Positions 60,655-64,000 of a stretch of 64,000 bases of DNA are shown piece by piece. Source of the stretch: Sphingobacteriaceae bacterium (lineage in GTDB: Bacteria; Bacteroidota; Bacteroidia; Sphingobacteriales; Sphingobacteriaceae). Numbering within the stretch: position 1 is the stretch's first letter; each line of letters opens with the position of its first letter. The stretch lies in NCBI GenBank assembly GCA_017745075.1, contig JAGIAD010000008.1, positions 62,001 to 126,000 on the forward strand, read 5' to 3'. A program made the translations under genes and the position numbers. The notes beneath the pieces were generated by a model that was not told the DNA's origin, did no database searches, and saw nothing but the letters and a program-made list of their open reading frames with translations.

Positions 60655-62744
60655 AATAACTCGCTGGTACCCAGATGGGCGTTTACAATGCGGGTAATCT
60701 GCTGGCCGAGTTCTTTTGCATTGCCTATGCCCACACTTTTAAGCGCTGCCAACTGGTCGGTAGTTTTGGGCATTTTTTCGGCAATAGAAAGTAATGCTAA
60801 ATCAGAAAGTACGGCATAATCGGGTGTGCCGCGTTGCAGTGCGATTGTTTTGCGCCATTCAACAAGGTTTTTATAGACCTGTGGATTGGAAATCTCTTTT
60901 GGTTTAATGCTCGATTTAACTGGTTTTTTGGCTGGCTGTTTATTGCTTGCAGCGTGAAAAGTATTGATGTATTCTTTGATGGAAAAGGGATTCCAGGAAA
61001 TTTTAAACAAAGCCAGCTTGATTTGTAGTGCATCCTTACAATCATTTAATAAGGTGAGCAGCTTATCAGATTGCGTATCGTTATAAAAGTTGATGGCCGC
61101 AATTTTTTCTGCTAAGGTAATGAGTTGTTCCAGTTTTGGAACGAAATAATCAGATGCTTTCTGCAAACGCTCCATAAAAGCACTTTCATTTGCCGGATTT
61201 TCGTCGGTGTTTATTTTCGAAAATTCCTTTGCAATAAAATTTCTGGCTACTTTAAAAATCTCATGCTGAAAGAGCTGGTTCCCCTGTTCGTAGATGGATA
61301 AAAAGGCATTTTTCTCGTCTTTGTCGATGAGTTTTGAGTGGCCCAGTTTTTCCCAGTCTTTGGCTATCAATGCGAAATCAAGAAGCTCATGAATCAGCCC
61401 CCAGGTGTATTGCTGTGTATAACGTGTCAGCAAACCGGCAGTAGGTTTATCCTGATGGGCGGCTTTTGTAAAACTGGTTACTTTGGCATCGGTAATGATG
61501 TTTTCGGGCAAAACAGGTGATTTTAGGATAAGTCCTTCCAGGCTTGTGCAGCGGCTTAGTGCTACGTAAGCCTGTCCGTGGGTAAATGCGGTGCTCACAT
61601 CAACTATCGCCTGATCGAAAGTTAATCCCTGGCTTTTGTGTACCGTAATGGCCCAGGCCAATTTAAACGGGTATTGCGAGAACGACCCGGTACTGGTCTC
61701 GTCGATTTTATTTTCTTCATTACTCAGGCTATATTTAACATTCTGCCAGAGTTCTTTTTCAACTTCGATTTCCCTGCCGCCATGGGTAAAGGTTACTTTT
61801 ATCGAATTTTCATTAATCGCAGTAATTTTTGCGGCCTTTCCGTTGTAGAATTGCTTTTTACCGGAAGAATCGTTTTTGATAAAGATGACCTGGGCACCCA
61901 GTTTCAGCTGAAGCTTTTCGTCGGTGGGATAGGCATCTTTAGGGAAATCGCCGCTTACCTCTGCATTGAACTCGAAAATTTCGCCTGGTAATTTATCTAA
62001 GCAGCCCTGGTTAATTTCGTTAACCAATTGGTTGTGTGTAGTTAAAGTAATGTAATCATCTTTCCATTCCTGATCCAGTGATGGATCGTAACGCTCATTC
62101 AGTTTGGCTAGAAGGTCAGCACTCAGACTGTTTTCGCGCATTCCGTTTAAAATATCAAGAAATATGGGGTCTGACTGGCGGTAAACTTTATCCAATGTAA
62201 AGGTAATCATTGGTGTAGACCTGAAAATGAGGCTATCGAAAAAGTAAGGGCTGGAGTAATAACTGCCCAGGATATGCCAGGCATCGTGAAAAATAGGGGA
62301 GAGCTGGTAAAGATCGCCGATCATTAACACCTGAACGCCGCCAAAGGGGCGGTTTGAGCCCTTAACACGCTTTAAAGTACGGTCGATAAAATCAATCAGA
62401 TCAACCCTAACCATACTAATCTCATCAATGATCAATAAATCAAGGCAACGTAATAACCTTGTTTTTTCGTCTGAATATTTAAATTGAGTTTCAGCATTTT
62501 CATCAACAACCGGAACCAAAGGACCGAAAGGAATCTGGAAAAAGGAGTGGAGCGTTACGCCACCGGCGTTTATTGCCGCAACAGCAGTGGGGGCAACAAC
62601 CGCGAAATTCTTTTTTGTGGTATCCCTGATTTTGCGGAGCAAGGTAGTTTTACCGGTACCGGCTTTACCTGTTAAAAAAACAGGCTGGTTGGTGGTGGCT
62701 AAAAAATCTAAAAGAAGTTGGTTGTCCGGATCGGGCGTATTCAT
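60651..62744 (-). CDS. Pif1-like superfamily 1 helicase with C-terminal HRDC domain
   Basis: 697 residues. Walker A GKAGTGKTTLL (about 27-37), Walker B IIDEISM, GDLYQL, then KLAWAITVHKSQGLTFDQAIVDV and AYVALSRCTSLEGL, the Pif1/RecD-type C-terminal helicase motifs. The last 80 residues (VYKNLVEWRKTIALQRGTPDYAVLSDLALLSIAE...) match the HRDC domain of RecQ enzymes. Between them is a helical linker of about 200 residues. Likely acts on DNA structures such as G-quadruplexes or stalled forks. Common in Bacteroidota; no linked recombination genes here. Confidence 0.9.
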   Translation of the reverse strand: MNTPDPDNQLLLDFLATTNQPVFLTGKAGTGKTTLLRKIRDTTKKNFAVVAPTAVAAINAGGVTLHSFFQIPFGPLVPVVDENAETQFKYSDEKTRLLRCLDLLIIDEISMVRVDLIDFIDRTLKRVKGSNRPFGGVQVLMIGDLYQLSPIFHDAWHILGSYYSSPYFFDSLIFRSTPMITFTLDKVYRQSDPIFLDILNGMRENSLSADLLAKLNERYDPSLDQEWKDDYITLTTHNQLVNEINQGCLDKLPGEIFEFNAEVSGDFPKDAYPTDEKLQLKLGAQVIFIKNDSSGKKQFYNGKAAKITAINENSIKVTFTHGGREIEVEKELWQNVKYSLSNEENKIDETSTGSFSQYPFKLAWAITVHKSQGLTFDQAIVDVSTAFTHGQAYVALSRCTSLEGLILKSPVLPENIITDAKVTSFTKAAHQDKPTAGLLTRYTQQYTWGLIHELLDFALIAKDWEKLGHSKLIDKDEKNAFLSIYEQGNQLFQHEIFKVARNFIAKEFSKINTDENPANESAFMERLQKASDYFVPKLEQLITLAEKIAAINFYNDTQSDKLLTLLNDCKDALQIKLALFKISWNPFSIKEYINTFHAASNKQPAKKPVKSSIKPKEISNPQVYKNLVEWRKTIALQRGTPDYAVLSDLALLSIAEKMPKTTDQLAALKSVGIGNAKELGQQITRIVNAHLGTSELF

Positions 62745-62909
62745 ATCAATTACAAAATTAACCTATTCGAAATTGATTTAAACACAGCTTGGCAGGTGTT
62801 TTATCCACATTTTTCAAGAAAAGATAAGGAGCAGTTAAATAAAAAATAAAATTAAGCAATTGAAAATGAGTTTGTATTCTTGCTTTTTATGAAAAAATGC
62901 CGAAAACAT

Positions 62910-62941
62910 TTTCCTAATTTCAATTCAAATTTGTAACATTG
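62910..62941 (+). promoter_or_regulatory. Possible promoter of the CAT-anticodon tRNA
   Basis: TTTC (62910-62913), 20 bases, TAACATTG (62934-62941): one mismatch in each element from the TTTG/TAnnTTTG consensus. The tRNA begins 30 bases further. Confidence 0.4.
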
Positions 62942-62970
62942 CACTCGCAAAAAAGCCAAGGCTTTTTTCC

Positions 62971-63044
62971 GGGCCTATAGCTCAGTCGGTTAGAGTAGAA
63001 GACTCATAATCTTTTGGTCCCTGGTTCGAGCCCAGGTGGGCCCA
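62971..63044 (+). tRNA. tRNA with anticodon CAT (elongator Met most likely)
   Basis: A 74-base cloverleaf. Acceptor GGGCCTA (62971-62977) with TGGGCCC (63037-63043), discriminator A. Anticodon loop CTCATAA (anticodon CAT) on stem GAAGA/TCTTT; T arm CCTGGTTCGAGCCCAGG. The G1-C72 pair rules out an initiator tRNA. tRNA-Ile with lysidine-modified CAT is the alternative. The D stem closes with a G-T pair (GCTC with GAGT). No CCA encoded. Confidence 0.92.
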
Positions 63045-63051
63045 CTGATTT

Positions 63052-63086
63052 AAACCCCTTTAAGGATAACTTAGAGGGGTTTTTTG
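63052..63086 (+). terminator. Rho-independent terminator of the tRNA
   Basis: AAACCCCT (63052-63059) pairs with AGGGGTTT (63075-63082), then a T-run. Starts 7 bases after the tRNA. No gene lies between it and the protease gene on the other strand. Confidence 0.85.
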
Positions 63087-63128
63087 TTACTGGGATTGCT
63101 TAAAGCTCTTTTTGTCGTGTATCTTTAG

Positions 63129-63830
63129 TTATTGATCGATAGCAACAGGTTTCAACAATCTGAGGTAAATAAAGCAAAGGATCTGAAATCCGGCATAATA
63201 AACAATAATCATGATTATTGGTAATATACCTTTTGGTTGAACCGGATCTGTTGCAAAGGTTTTAACCATCAATTGCGGGCCAATACTTTTCTCATTAGAA
63301 AATAAGATCATCGAGGTGAAATTATAACCGAAGTGCAAGGCAAATGGCAGAAGTATTGATCGGGCCTTTACAAACGCCAATGCCAGCAAATAACCCATAG
63401 AACCAGTTGAGATGAATACGATCAGCATTTGAAATGGTTGGCCGAGCATACCATAAGAAAACCAGTGATAAATGCCAAAAGCTATTGCAGATAAAATTAC
63501 CGCTTTTGTGGCATTGAGTTTTTTGATGAGGATGTATAATAATGCACCTCTAAAGATCAGCTCTTCAAAAACTACTCCTTTTAATACAAATAATGAGCTT
63601 TTAAGAAAAGTGGCAGCTGTGTAATTGGGGTTTACTTTGTAAGGATTTTGTACCCATAAAGAGATACCGAGGTAAAGGCATGATAAATAAACAAATGGCA
63701 ACATCAGGCCAGACAACATACTGCGCAGTTGTTTAGTATCAGGATACCAGTTTAATGCATTTAAATTTTGGCTAACTGTATACTTTAACAATAACCATGA
63801 AAATAATAATTCGATAACAATAGCGAGCAT
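63129..63830 (-). CDS. CPBP family intramembrane metalloprotease
   Basis: 233 residues with about six membrane helices. The CPBP/Abi signature is complete: E89-E90-x-x-x-R94 (FEELIFRG), H122 (AFGIYHW) and H166-x-x-x-N170 (LHFGYN). Such proteases act within the membrane, in roles from prenyl-protein processing to bacteriocin immunity; the substrate is not shown by context. Convergent with the tRNA; it diverges from the regulator at 63915. Confidence 0.9.
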   Translation of the reverse strand: MLAIVIELLFSWLLLKYTVSQNLNALNWYPDTKQLRSMLSGLMLPFVYLSCLYLGISLWVQNPYKVNPNYTAATFLKSSLFVLKGVVFEELIFRGALLYILIKKLNATKAVILSAIAFGIYHWFSYGMLGQPFQMLIVFISTGSMGYLLALAFVKARSILLPFALHFGYNFTSMILFSNEKSIGPQLMVKTFATDPVQPKGILPIIMIIVYYAGFQILCFIYLRLLKPVAIDQ

Positions 63831-63914
63831 AAGTTTTTTTGTAAAAATATGCCTATAAAATTGTAGAAGATTACGACATTTACATATGCCGTAATAACGC
63901 CGTACTGCAAAAGA

Positions 63915-64000
63915 ATGGATAACGTCAAAAAAGACACTATTGCTAAACTGATTAAAGAGGCACGCTTAAAAAAAGGCTATTCGCAACAGCAATTAGCAGA
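63915..64000 (+). CDS. XRE-family helix-turn-helix regulator, N-terminal fragment
   Basis: 28 complete codons before the window ends. From ATG 63915 the product starts MDNVKKDTIAKLIKEARLKK, followed by GYSQQQLA, the first two helices of an XRE-type HTH. Length and partner domain cannot be seen. Confidence 0.78.
   Translation, partial: MDNVKKDTIAKLIKEARLKKGYSQQQLA

Overview
The window reads as a chromosomal segment of a Bacteroidota bacterium, most likely Pedobacter or a close relative in the Sphingobacteriaceae. The grounds are SusC/SusD pairs, a hybrid two-component regulator of the type that controls polysaccharide utilisation loci (PULs), promoters of the Bacteroidota form TTTG-N19-TAnnTTTG, many AraC regulators, and intergenic repeats built from small hairpins. 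No phage, plasmid, integron, CRISPR or rRNA signature was seen. The assignment rests on reading the sequence; no database search was run.

Layout. 1-4557: the end of a SusD gene joined to a two-domain phosphodiesterase/alkaline phosphatase, a frameshifted metallophosphoesterase, a stand-alone receiver protein and a small unknown gene. 4694-27560: two aminopeptidase P enzymes, a large exported DUF5695-like protein, an M1 peptidase, the complete four-gene trans-4-hydroxy-proline catabolic operon, an AraC regulator, a DUF885 protein, an APC permease and a DPP-IV-type S9 peptidase. Together these look like a route from proline/hydroxyproline-rich peptides (collagen or extensin type) to 2-oxoglutarate. 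27672-29649: small exported proteins (DUF6265-like, NIPSNAP) and a second stand-alone receiver on the minus strand.

29887-46709 is a PUL: a GH31 enzyme carrying F5/8-C, dockerin and cohesin-like modules, a hybrid two-component sensor, SusC, SusD, GH30 and GH35. The enzyme set suggests a galactose-containing glycan. 47003-57270 is a mixed accessory stretch: Crp/Fnr regulator, tRNA-Lys with a partial copy of its 3' end nearby, an SDR/HxlR divergent pair, a class-C beta-lactamase-like serine hydrolase, a membrane-anchored AraC regulator, an outer-membrane beta-barrel protein, another AraC regulator and a type I sulfatase with a textbook promoter. 58259-64000 holds a YegD-like Hsp70, a pentameric ligand-gated ion channel homologue, a Pif1-like helicase with a probable HRDC domain, a CAT-anticodon tRNA, a CPBP membrane protease and the start of an XRE regulator.

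The long intergenic gaps (6.5-7.3, 10.2-11.2, 12.6-13.5, 20.3-20.9 and 57.3-58.2 kb) are filled with tandem, imperfect, hairpin-rich repeats. In two of these arrays the stems differ in sequence yet stay perfectly paired. The most notable items for follow-up are the bacterial Cys-loop-type channel, the dockerin-plus-cohesin GH31 chain, the peptide-to-hydroxyproline gene neighbourhood, and the mini-hairpin arrays.
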